DNA of 64,000 bases, taken from Gentiana macrophylla (taxonomy: Eukaryota; Streptophyta; Magnoliopsida; Gentianales; Gentianaceae). Under the pieces are notes generated by a model. The model ran no database searches. It had not been told where the DNA came from and was given only the letters and a program-made list of their open reading frames with translations. This document shows, one piece after another, positions 43,551 through 54,222 of this stretch. The stretch is taken from positions 99,402,316-99,466,315 of the forward strand of contig CM047810.1 in assembly GCA_026214975.1 (NCBI GenBank), given 5' to 3'. Within the stretch, counting starts at the first letter, position 1. Each line of letters opens with the position of its first letter. Both the position numbers and the translations under genes were made by a program.

Positions 43551-46432
43551 ATGGCATCATCCTCCTCAAACACCCAAGCTGGATATGAAAAATCGATTGC
43601 CACGGGATCCTTCTTTCAAGAAGAACACTACTGAAAGCGTGTGGAAATGACGAAGATGTTAAACGATTAGCAAAGCAGTCGCAAAATCCTAAAAAGCGGT
43701 ATCGAGAGAAGGTCATGGGTTGAATCCCGGCAACGACGATTCGTGGTAAACCACGGTTGAGTGGGTAGCAGTCTTTGGGGGAGATTGTTGGGTATCTGAC
43801 ACTCGCCCGCCTTGTGCGTTCAACCCATGGCGGCGTGAAGGTGTGGTATAAGGAAATAAAGTAGCACCTTTACTAACACCAATTGGTTTTAGTACAACGG
43901 TAAGCGCTTGTTGCAATGAAGTAAAAGCAGCAAACAAGGGGACAAAAGAAGGAAAGACAAAGAAAGGACAATTCTGGGTGAAAAAATCATATGGCATTCA
44001 GTTACACTACTTGTTGCAATGTCTCAAAGTCCCCACAGTACAACTCCACAAACTGCATGAATCCAAAGTCATGTTTACTTATGTTAAACAACAACAGAAG
44101 GCAGGGGAAGGGAAGAGGAAGAAATCCACACGCAGCACCACCAGTCAAAGAAAGAAACAAAAGATTCAGCGAAGTCTGGAAAAGACAGACTTTGGACAAC
44201 TGATTGATGAAGAAGAAGAGGAAGAAGGTTCTGACACTGAAGCAGAACAACAAGAAGAAGAAATCAGTGAGGATGAACAGCATCCTACTAAATAAAACAC
44301 TGGAGAAGATGAGAAATCATCTCCAGAAGGAGCTGTACAATTGTCTGCAAACGATATAGATGATCGAATTGCAGAATATCTTGAGTGGAAGGAAGGAAAT
44401 TCTAAACAACAGCTTCAAGACTCAGATCGCATGCTCGCTGAAGAAGCATGGCTATTTGACTTTCTGGGAATCACAACTCTGGTAGGTGTACTTGACGAAT
44501 CACCTCTATGGGAAATGGTTGTTGCCGCCAAGGCAAGGCAAACCGCCCTGCATCTACGGGAGACAAAGTAACGACTCGAGAAGATGATGAAGATGATCCT
44601 GATCGGGATGATGGTGATGATCATGATGACAATGATGATAATGATCATGATCAGGATGATGATGATGATCTTGGTCAAGATAAAGAGGAGGACTCCCCTG
44701 CACCAGATGCAATTGATGACACTACTCTTCTCCGTACATTTTTGAAACCACAAGCCTCCGGCAAGCCTACAACTCCGGCAAAGACATCCACTCAACCGAT
44801 GTCATCAACGTTCAAACTAACAAAGACAAACATTGTGGACCTTTGGTTCACCGCCGCCACGCTTGATCAAAGCAACCCCCGGCACAGAGATAGGGGGAAC
44901 TGCAGCTCAAGCAACTCCAGCATATACATCTACCCAAATTCTTGACGATTTGGAAACTGGGACAGATGTCACTCAACATCAAAACAAGGGGCAGCAAACA
45001 GAACCAGAACCAGCTGACACAAGGCACAAACTCTCTCAGCTGGCAACTGGCATTATAAATGAAACTTTTGAGAAAGCAGCATACCTGCTGGCTGAAGAAT
45101 TGGAGCAGCAAGCCATGTATCTCAGATCCATGACTTCAGCATTTAATGACAAAAGTTCCTCAATTGAACACAAGTTTCAGGCCATTGTAGAGTACATTGA
45201 TGCACAAAACATTGTGGTTCAACAACAGGGAAGTCTGATGAAGCAGCTTAATATCAATATCACCAACAATCTTGCAGGGCTCAGACAGCATATTTCCCAA
45301 GAAAATGAATCAATGGCAGTGGCCTTTGGCACTAAATTTCGTAGTGTGAATGAGAAACTGAACGATCATCACCACAGATTCACATCTATTGAATCAAAGC
45401 TTGACTCTCTGATCGGCACGGCAGAGGCCACAAATAGCATCTTACTCCAGCAAAGGGATGATGCTGCCAAAAAGGGGGAAAATCGGGATAAGCCTGAAAT
45501 TGAAGGATCAACAATCAGACCCCCAAATTTTACTGAAGAACAACTGAGAGCAAGAGACAGAGAAATAAGAATCAGAAATGAAGCAGAAGAACAGCAAAGA
45601 AGAGTCAGAGAAGAAAAAGAAAAGGCCCTAAAGGAACCCTGCATTGGATTTCCTCATCCTATGCAAAGAAGAGATGATGATAGAGACAGATCCGGCAGAC
45701 AACTAAGGCCTGGATCTAGTCAGCAAAGAGGATCAGCCAGTCAACAAAGCTCAAGACACGGAGAGAAAAGACCAAAGAGAGGCAAAGCAGCAGCTCCAGA
45801 TATACTGAGGAGCACAGGACTTACACTGGTCACCAAAGAAAAGCAGAATATGATGCAGATGTACTGGACCATGTAGGAGAATTTTTCAGAGTACAGGAAG
45901 GACTTTATCCTCACCTCTCACAGATGAAGCTTGGGCTGATTGGCTAAACTATCAGGATGAAAGGATGAGAACTGATATGGCCAAACTCTACAATGAAGTC
46001 AAAAGGGAGTTTGCACTTCTCAAACAAACCAACAACAAACCAAGCTCAGCCATACCATTATCAAAGAAAAGGACCGTAAGACTTGCCAACCTGAACAACA
46101 AGAAGAATTCAAATATATGGCAAAATTCTTCAATCCTATTGGAAGATTGGAGAAACAGGAGCAGTGGAGTCTCTACAAAAGCCTCAAGTTCGCAGATTCA
46201 CATATTGCTGAGGCTAGAGAAAGACTTGAAAAATATTTTGAAGAACCTAAGGCAAATGAGACCATGCTCGATTTCAATGAGACTTTTTGCCAAAAGAGTT
46301 TTTAGGGTATATCCGAATACACGACTTTGGCTTCTCTGGAAGTGGAAGTTTCCAGAAATTGATTGGAAAGACATTGAAGAGGTTCAGACTACAAAGTTCA
46401 AGAGGTACAAGGCTGAATTAAGCAAAATATAG
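43551..46432 (+). pseudogene. ORF3 (accessory protein) of E1, broken and rearranged
   Basis: Starts like E2 (MASSSSNTQAGYEKSIATG) and stops at about 43632. The stretch equal to E2 30555-31088, about 180 codons of the N-terminal domain, is replaced by the unrelated 43690-43920 segment. It resumes with WVKKSYGIQLHYLLQ and runs in pieces: 43978-44295, 44341-44571, 44508-44800, and 44833-45876 (coiled coil, Arg/Glu-rich helix). A frameshift near 45838 leads to the last part, ending at 46430. The Asp-rich tract is at 44583-44665. Function unknown. Confidence 0.75.
43690..43920 (+). mobile_element. SINE-like segment with A and B boxes in reversed order
   Basis: About 230 bp absent from E2. GGTTGAATCC (43718-43727) resembles a tRNA-type B box. 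TAGTACAACGG (43890-43900) followed by TAAGCGC resembles an A box, but it lies downstream of the B box on the same strand. Joined end to start, the A-to-B distance would be near 56 bp, which suits a tRNA-derived SINE. Could also be unrelated filler. Confidence 0.3.
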
Positions 46433-46567
46433 TCTGTAACATTTGAATAAAGTTTTAGAACTTATTGCTCTATGATGGATGAATAAAATTACTGAATTTG
46501 TGTTCTGTTCCTTATTATGAAAATTTTGATTACTTATGTTCAGGTTTATGAGGGTTTTGGCATCATC

Positions 46568-46581
46568 AAAAAGGGGGAAAT
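46568..46581 (+). other. Polypurine tract of E1
   Basis: AAAAAGGGGGAAAT, directly before the 3' LTR. Confidence 0.9.
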
Positions 46582-47999
46582 TGTTAGGAACATTTTATTA
46601 TGTTTTGATGATAGCCATACCAGCTGTTATAGCAAGCCTGAAATAAGTTAGAATTCTCTGTATAAGTCCTTACTTAGAGTCTGACATGTTGTATAAGTTG
46701 AGTCAGACAAGTATTGTACTAGTTGGTATGACAGCAAAGCAAAAACAGATATCGGCAGAGTGAAGCCAGCCAAGCACCAGCAGAGAAGCAATGCAGACAT
46801 TAAAGGTCTGACTTCTAACCAAGGAAGTCTATGATGACCTTGGACAAGTCTAAGTCATACTACAAGTGAAGTATATTAATATTTAAATATGGTGTACACT
46901 GATCTCACCCCAATCTAAGATCAGTGAAGTACAAAGATTCTTCCTCAACTGAAGCAAAGAAGAAAACTGTGAACCGGCAAAGTAAACTTACTTTCGGCTG
47001 AGTAAAGACGAAACGGTAAAGGAAAAGCTAAAACGGCTAAGACAGAAGGTTCACTTGACCGTTCTGAAAACGGCGAAGGAACACTTACCAGATCAGATTT
47101 AATATACGTTGATGTTTCAGAAGATCATGCATTAAATGCACAATCATTAGAGGATCAATCAAGGACGGATTTTCTGCTATACGTTTGAAGAAAGAATCCG
47201 ATCACTGAAATCAAGGGGAATACAATTAAGGGGGAATCAAGAATGAAATCAAGGATTATTCTCTCATTAATATAGCCAACGGACGGAATTTCAAAAACCA
47301 AAGTTATTCAAGGCTATAAATAGAAGGCATTGACAGAAAAAGAATACAACGATTCAAAAAAAAATAGCAGAAACTCTGTCAATTTGAAAAGCCTTATATC
47401 TGAACTTACAAAGATATATTCAGTGATCAACTCAAGTATCAGAAATACAAAGTCATATTCAGAACTGAGATTGATCAAGCAAGTGTGTGAATCACATTCA
47501 CATCAAACTGAAGCAACTGAATCAGAGGCAATCTGAGAAGGAGTTGAATCTGTGATAACTGTTGAAGGATTTTGATCTCAAAGAGCAGCAAAAAAAAAAG
47601 ATCAATCATCAAGTATTATGAGTCAAGGAGTGATAGTCTTGTAGATTGTGAAGCTTGGGAAGCCAAGGACAATCATACTATTGTATCTGTGAAAACAATA
47701 GTGAATTCCTCCAATCATCACAGGAGAAGAGTGGATTAAGGGATTACACCACCATGAACCACTATAAGCCTTGTGTCAATTTAATTTCTGCAATTTACTT
47801 TACAGCATTTATTTATTTAGCCTACATCATAACTTATATCTGTATTTGTCTACACCGATTTGAAAACAACGTAGTAAGAAGGGACTTATCTCACGCCCAA
47901 AAGCTTTTAAATAAGAGAAAAGTTTTTGAAACTCCACTATAGTCATTCACCCCACCCCCCCCTCTCTGACTATAGTTTCACCCTTCTCTGGGACCAACA
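46582..47999 (+). repeat. 3' LTR of E1
   Basis: 1418 bp, TGTTAGGAAC to GGGACCAACA. TATA box at 47315-47321. Differs from the 5' LTR by scattered substitutions and small indels. GATTC follows. Confidence 0.95.
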
Positions 48000-50148
48000 G
48001 ATTCTGAAAAGAGTCTTGTCAATGGTACCTTTGGTAAAACCATTGTCCACCGAGAATTGAGATAAGGTTTCATACCAAGCTCTTGGTGCTTGCTTCAAAC
48101 CATAAAGGGCCTTGTTAAGTCTGTACACTTTATCTCCTTGATCTTTAACTTAAAAACCAGGAGGTTGCTGAACATAAACCTCTTCTTCCAGTATGCCATT
48201 TTAGAATGCACTTTTAACATCCATCTGGTATACTTTGAAGTTTTTATAAGCAGTATGTGCCAAGAATAATCTTATGGCCTTCAATCTTGCAACTGGAGCA
48301 TATGTCTCATCAAAGTCTATTCCTTCAGCTTGAGAATAGCCCTTTGCTACTAGTCTGGCCTTATTCCTTACAATGGAGATTCATCCAATTTGTTTATGTA
48401 TAACCATTTAGTTCCAATTATATTTGCATGACTAAGCCTTTCCACTAGTGTCCAAACTTGATTTCTTTCAAACTCATACGATTGCATAGCAATTATCCAA
48501 TTTGGATCAGATATAGCTTCTTCAACAACTTTAGGCTCCATTTGAGATAGAAAACAAGTAAACATTGCTTCCAATTGTCTTCTAGTCCTTACACCTTGTT
48601 GTATGTTGCCAATTACTTGTTCAGCGGGGTGGTCTTTCAACCATTGTAAATCATGATTTGTTTGATTTACAGGAGTTTCATCTTGATGAAGCTCTCTTTG
48701 TTGCTTGATGGGGTTCAACGGAACCTTGAACCGCCTGGCTTGTTGCATCAAGAGTGTTACCAAAGATGTTCTTTTAGCAAAGGGGAGACGAAACTTTTAA
48801 GTCATTTATCCTTTCCAAAACATCAACACATTCTAGATTAGTGACTTGGAGATTTTCAGCATGTTCTGAAACTTCATCTTCCATTCCAGTAAACTTTGGT
48901 TCATCAAATACGACATGTATTGATTCTTCATGTTTCAATGTCCTTTTATTCAGTACCCTGAATGCCTTGCTGACAGAAGAATATCCTAAAAAGATTCCTT
49001 CATCTGATTTTGGTTGGAATGTCTTCAATTGCTCCGTATGATTCAAAATAAAACATTTGATTCCAAATGGATGGAAATAAGATATATTTGGTTTTCTTCC
49101 ATTCCATATCTCATAAGGTGTCTTCAGCAGCTTCTCGTTCACTCAGGTTATAGCATGTTGTGTTGATTGCTTCAGCCCAATATCTTTCAGGTAATAATGC
49201 TTCACAAATCATAGTCCTTCCTGCTTCTTTCAAGGTTCTGTTTCTTCTCTCAAAGAACCCCATTTTCTTCGAGGTGTACCAAAGAAATGCTAATTGATGC
49301 AAAGACACCATTTTGCTCACAATATTCTCTTATGAATTTATTGAGAAACTCAGTACCCTTGTCTGATCTGATCTTCACTACTGTCAAACTTTTCTCATTT
49401 TGCAATCTCTTCAACAGTTCAGGCATCCTTTGAAGTGTATCACTTTTCTTGTTCATGAATACTACCCAAGTGTATCTTGAATAATCATCCACAAATACCA
49501 GAGTATACTTCTTCCATGTTACACTTGTAGGTGTTACTGGTCCAAATAAATCCATGTGCATTAGCTCCAAAACTCTTTTTGTTGATTGCTTAGTCTTTGA
49601 CTTGAAGCTTGACTTGGTTGTTTACCTTGCGGACAAGCATCACATATAGCATCCTTTTTGAATGTGATCTCTGGTAAACCAATCACCAACTTCTTTTTCA
49701 CTAACTGATTGATATCATCAAAGTTGAGATGATTCAACTTCTTATGCCACAACTAATTCAGTTCTGACTTTGTATGCACAATTAGGCATGTTTCTGGAAC
49801 AGCAGTAGACCAATCCACAACATACATGTTTTGTTGTCTTCTACCAGCCAACACAACTTGTTCACCTCATTCACTAATGACAATACAGTTGCCTTTATCA
49901 AAAGTGACCTTGTAGCCCATGTCACAAAATTGTCTAGTGCTCAGTAGGTTGTAGTCCAGTCATTCCACAAATGTAACATTCCTGATAGTTAATCCATTCC
50001 TCACCAGTGTACCATAACCGTTTGTGTATCCTGGTGTATTCTTGTTTCCAAAATTGACTCTTGGACCATTCTTTGCCACATAGTTTGTCAAACAGTGCTT
50101 GTTCTTTGTCATATGTCTGGAACATCCACTGTCAAAGTACCAGACACC
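48000..50148 (-). pseudogene. Protease, integrase and first part of RT of element D
   Basis: On the minus strand: the protease FDSGCSRHM (about 50133), the conserved region after it (NGLTIRNV, LDYNLLST), WHKKLNHLNF and CDACPQGK, then integrase HMDLFGP, IRSDKGTEF. The third acidic motif is disturbed: the text around 49280-49240 (KMGFFERRN) has lost the normal NGVAERRN context. A frameshift occurs at 49140. RT then runs GTKWLYINKL and MDVKSAFxNG (about 48220, Asp present) to 48000, where E1 inserted. The frame changes several times. Confidence 0.87.
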
Positions 50149-50164
50149 CTACAAAACAAAGTTA
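50149..50164 (-). promoter_or_regulatory. Gag stop followed by acceptor-like CTTTGTTTTGTAG (D)
   Basis: Minus strand: ATTAA, CTTTGTTTTGTAG, then GGTGTCTGG of the protease region. The same layout as in C and E1. Confidence 0.45.
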
Positions 50165-52450
50165 ATGTATTTTAGGTACCCAAAACTGTTTGGGTCCATA
50201 GTGGTCAGTGGTAAGCATGACCATTGGTAGATTTCCATAAGGTCTTCTTCGAAAAGCATTGCACTTTTGTTCATATATGTATCCTACATTTCCATAAGAT
50301 CTAACATTTGGTTGTGTAGGATTCACATATGCTTTCTGGCCTTTTGGTACATAATGTTGTTTGAAGTGATTTCTATTATTGGAAGCACTAGCATAACCAT
50401 AGGTTTGCTATCTGTTAGGAGCAGCCCTGTAATATGAGGTCTGCTGAGGTCCCTGCTGAGGTCTTGAGTAAGTCCTCTGCTGATTCCTCTGCTGAGGTTT
50501 TACCCTAGCATTATGGTTATAACTATTGTTTCTAGCAGTAGGGTTAGGAATATTCCAATCATCATCAGTAGGGAACAATCTATCTTTCCCCCTAAGATAA
50601 GTATCCCTAGAATGATTAACATTTTTAGGTTTAGGATTCTTATCCTTGGGATATTTCTGATTTTTGCCCTTTTATGGTCCAGCAGACTTAGCAGCAAGTC
50701 TGCTATCAGTAGGTCTAGAAGGTCCATCAGTCCTACTTTTGGATTTACCCTTTTTGGTAGGTACTGTTGACCTTTTTGACTTCTGATTTAGCTTTCTTGA
50801 AGACTTCTCAGTAGGCTTTACTGCCTTAGTAACCTTTTTGGGAGTTGGATCTTGTGCAGGTACAAACTTAGGACCAATTATGGTACTAGGTTCAGTAACC
50901 TTACTAGATCCACTCTTAGTAGATTGCTGAGTTCCAAATCCAAGGCCTGTTCTATCACCATAGGCTTTCCAGGTTTGAATGCAGTAGCGGAACTAGATTG
51001 TTCAGCAGATTCAGCAGCTACTGAGTGTACAGCAGACTTATGTTGATTCTGTTCAACATCCTTTTCCTTTCCTTTGAGGGTTCTTAATTCAGCTTTTAAT
51101 CTTTCAACTTATGCTTGAAGAGTTTCTTTTTCAACCTTCACAATCTCATAACCAGATTGTATTTTCCTCAGTTGATTAAGGATGGCATCCAAAGTTTCTT
51201 CATTGTCAGAATTTTTAGGATTTGAACCACAAGTTGATTCACAATCACTTTCAGCAGGAGTATTTATAGATACTGAATTGTATACCTCCTCAGTCTATTT
51301 CATATTTGCCATTAAATCATAATCATCCATATCATCAACAAGTGTAGTGTCATCAGATTCATTTCCTTTTTCTGATTCAACTTCATAGCCTGATTCATCA
51401 TCAGCAACCATTGCTTTCTTGCCAAGTCTTCTTTGCTGATTCTTGTTCTTCAGTAGGTCTGGACAATCAGGTCTGAAATATCCAGGTTTCTTGCAGTTGA
51501 AGCATGAGATAATCAGTTCCTTTTTCGCATTTTAGATCCGGGACAATCCAGTTTGAAGTGTCATGGTTTCTTGCAATGAAAACACAAATAATCATTATCT
51601 TTCTTGGATTCTTCCTTCTTCTTTTCACTTGATTTCTTTGTGAAATTCCTTGGAGAATCCCTTCCTGTTTTCATCATTCTGATTTTCTTGCTCGGTAGGG
51701 TAATTTGCTCTTGCATCTCATCCAGTGGATCATCTTGATCACCTGATGGTTCTTCTTTATGTGCAGCAGTAAATGCAATAGTCTTTGGTTCTTCTTTTTC
51801 AGTCTCAGGAACAAGTTTCTTACTGAATTCATATGCTTTGAGATCTGAAAACAATTTGAAGGTGTCTTCTTCATGTAGACTCCTGGATTCTTATATGGTA
51901 GTAACCTTCATCTCCCAAACCTCTTTTGCAGGTAGGGCTTTTAAGCTTGTATTGATCTCTTCTTTTGTATAGATCACATTCAGTAGGGTGAGTTCATCCA
52001 TGATAGCATTGAATCTTGACTCCATTTGCTCAAAGGTTTCATTTGATTTCATCTTGAAATCTTGGAATTTTCTTTTGGCTACACTGACTTTGTTTTCTTT
52101 ATAGCATCAGTGCCTTCACAGATAAGTTGCAATTTTTCCCAAAGTTCCTTTGCAGTCTTGAAATCTTTCACTTTCATGTACATATTGCTATCCAAAGTTC
52201 TGTATATGATATCAATAGCAATATTGTTGAGGTTTGCTCTTATTCTATCTTCAGCACCCCACTCTCTTGGAACATACTGAGTTTCACTACCCACAGTTAT
52301 GGCTTTAGTGATCTCCAGTGGTCCATCAGTCAGCACATCCATCATCTCATCATGTGTTGCAGCTAGATAAGACTGCATACGACGTTTATACTCATCAAAA
52401 TGATCTAAGGAACACATCAACATAGTCCTAGCATACTGGTTGTTATCCAT
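50162..52450 (-). pseudogene. Gag of element D, broken
   Basis: Starts MDNNQYARTMLMCSLDHFDE at 52450 and is open through the first part of the UBN2-type domain to 52079, where the frame shifts. It then continues to about 51561 with stops, and has two zinc knuckles: CFHCKKP, with a stop replacing its Gly codon, then HFKLDC, and CFNCKKPGYFRPDC (about 51513-51470). Acidic, coiled-coil and Lys-rich parts follow, as in C. It ends GPKQFWVPKIH then TAA at 50164-50162. Confidence 0.87.
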
Positions 52451-52540
52451 GATGCAAAGCTTTGAAAATTAGAAACTTGTAAAAGTTTTCAAAGTATTTT
52501 CACAAGGACAACAAGTAGGATTACTTCAGAACAGAAGCAC

Positions 52541-52555
52541 GGCTCTGATACCAAT
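52541..52555 (-). other. Primer binding site of element D
   Basis: Minus strand ATTGGTATCAGAGCC, an exact tRNA-iMet complement, directly after the LTR end. Confidence 0.92.
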
Positions 52556-54222
52556 TGTTGGTCCCTTGAAAAGGCTTTGGTTAAGTTTAGAGGGGGGTGA
52601 ATAAACTTAACACTTAAAACATTTTGGAGTTAACAAACTCAAGAAGGTCAAGAGCTTTCTTGACTTCTCAGAGTCCGATGACCACTCGATAAAGAATCGA
52701 CTATTGATATTACTAAATCATTACTGATGGAATATATTTAGTTTAAGCCTTGTTACTTGTTGTTAAAAGATGATACTAAGTATTAGATACTCAGCAGTGT
52801 AAGTGTGTGATTTAGTTGCTAGTTTCAGTAAGTTGATGTGATCGGTGTACTAAATGCAGAAAGTAAGTAGGCAATTTTATAGTGGTTCTAGGTGGTGTAA
52901 TCCTGTCGGTCCACTCTTCTCCTGTGATGTTGGAGGAAATTCACTAGAGATCTTTGAGGTTACAGTTACAGAAATCCCTAAGATGTCTGTCCTTCACCAA
53001 TAGCTATGGCTTCACAAACTGAATAATTGAAACATGTAGGATTGTTGCTTCAAAGTATTCCAATGGTCCTTGAAGGGTAAGATTGCCTCTTCACCAGCTC
53101 CACCATAAACAATAGTTCTTGACACCTAAGTGCTTCTCTGTCTTCAGCAGGTTTCTTGTAAAAGAAAGTTTGAATCAAGTGAATGATTCAACGGTCAGCA
53201 GCTTGATCAGGATGAAATGATCAGCAGCTTGATGTCTTCAAGTGTGTGTACTTGTTGTAACTTGATAGCAGATTACACTTGAAGAATTTTCTGGATCAAT
53301 AGCTTTAAGCTCTATGTATGTCAGTATGGTGATTTTCTTGATAAGAAACTTGATAGCTTGGAGTTGATTATTTCTTTTTCATCACTTGTATCTAAATCAG
53401 AAGTCTTCTATTTATAAGTGAGAATCCTGTGACTTATGTTTGAAATTCAAACATAGCCGTTTCATATTTTGTCCCCATCTTGACTTGCTCTCTGTCTCTG
53501 TTTATAGTACTGACACTGTCAGTTTGCTTTCTGTCATTTTCCAGTCTGTCCACCCTTTGACTTGTGTCCATTGGTTAATCCTATGAATCTTTCCAACGTT
53601 CTTTTAATCTTGGCCATTGATTTGTTTACAATATCAAGGTTTGTAATCCATTCTTATCCTTGTAATCTTCCAATGTAACCTTGATTAAATCGAGATTTAT
53701 ACTCAGCAGATATCTGACTTATTTTAGTTTGCTAAAGTACATATCTGTCAGCTGGATAAAGTCTGTTGTGTCTATGAAACACTTTATCTGCCTACTTTTC
53801 ATCTAAATTTTTATTATGAAGTTAGAGTATACCATTTTGATTATAACTAAGTTCCAATCACCACTTAATCATATGGAACTTAGACCTTGTACATAAGGAA
53901 TATGCAATCAGTTTAGGTCATCACAGAATTCCCTAAATTCTGATTCCATATCCTTGACTTTAAATACTAAGTTTGATCCATTAGCCTTCAATCACTGAGT
54001 TTGAACCCTCAGCCTTCAGTCTTCAGCAGGTTCCTAACTAGTCTACTGACCTAGATAGGTCTGCTGATAAAGTCAGCTGACCTAATTACAATGCTTGTTT
54101 GATCAAACCTATACAAAGATCAAACTCTAATAAACCTATACATTTGATCTAGACATCTTTTTGCCTTTGCTCTGTAACAGCTAGCCTGGCACTCATCATT
54201 AAAACTTAAAATAAGTCCAGCA
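52556..54222 (-). repeat. 5' LTR of element D
   Basis: 1667 bp. In its own orientation it starts TGCTGGACTTATTTTAAG at 54222 and ends AAGGGACCAACA at 52556. Same family as 16794-18490. GATGC follows on the outside, with no matching duplication beside C. Confidence 0.92.
53408..53454 (-). promoter_or_regulatory. D LTR promoter: palindrome and TATA box
   Basis: ATGTTTGAATTTCAAACAT on the minus strand (53454-53436), then CTTATAAATAG (TATA about 53415-53408). Same spacing as in C. Confidence 0.65.

Larger units (their letters stand above)
36152..47999 (+). mobile_element. Copia element E1, complete structure, nested in D
   Basis: An 11,848-bp element with two full LTRs (36152-37558, 46582-47999), primer site, gag, pol, ORF3 and polypurine tract. 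It is framed by the exact target duplication GATTC (36147-36151 and 48000-48004) inside the RT gene of D. All three genes are broken by stops and frameshifts. Parts of the pol/ORF3 sequence are missing or replaced (see 43690-43920). Confidence 0.95.
28388..54222 (-). mobile_element. SIRE-like Copia element D, split by E2 and E1
   Basis: Same family as C, opposite strand. Read on the minus strand: LTR (54222-52556), primer site, gag (52450-50162), pol (50148-48000), break by E1, rest of pol (36151-35171), spacer (35170-35011), break by E2, rest of spacer (29012-28492), and the first ~34 codons of ORF3 (28491-28388). It stops there, joined to the end of C. There is no 3' LTR. The E1 break is framed by GATTC on both sides. 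The E2 break is framed by AAGAC and AACAC. Confidence 0.87.

Noticed and set aside
43718..43900. A tRNA gene
   Set aside because: B box precedes A box, and no acceptor stem or cloverleaf can be drawn from adjacent bases.
28388..54222. D as the 3' half of C read backwards
   Set aside because: D has its own LTR, primer site, gag and pol start, so it is a second element and not a fold-back of C.
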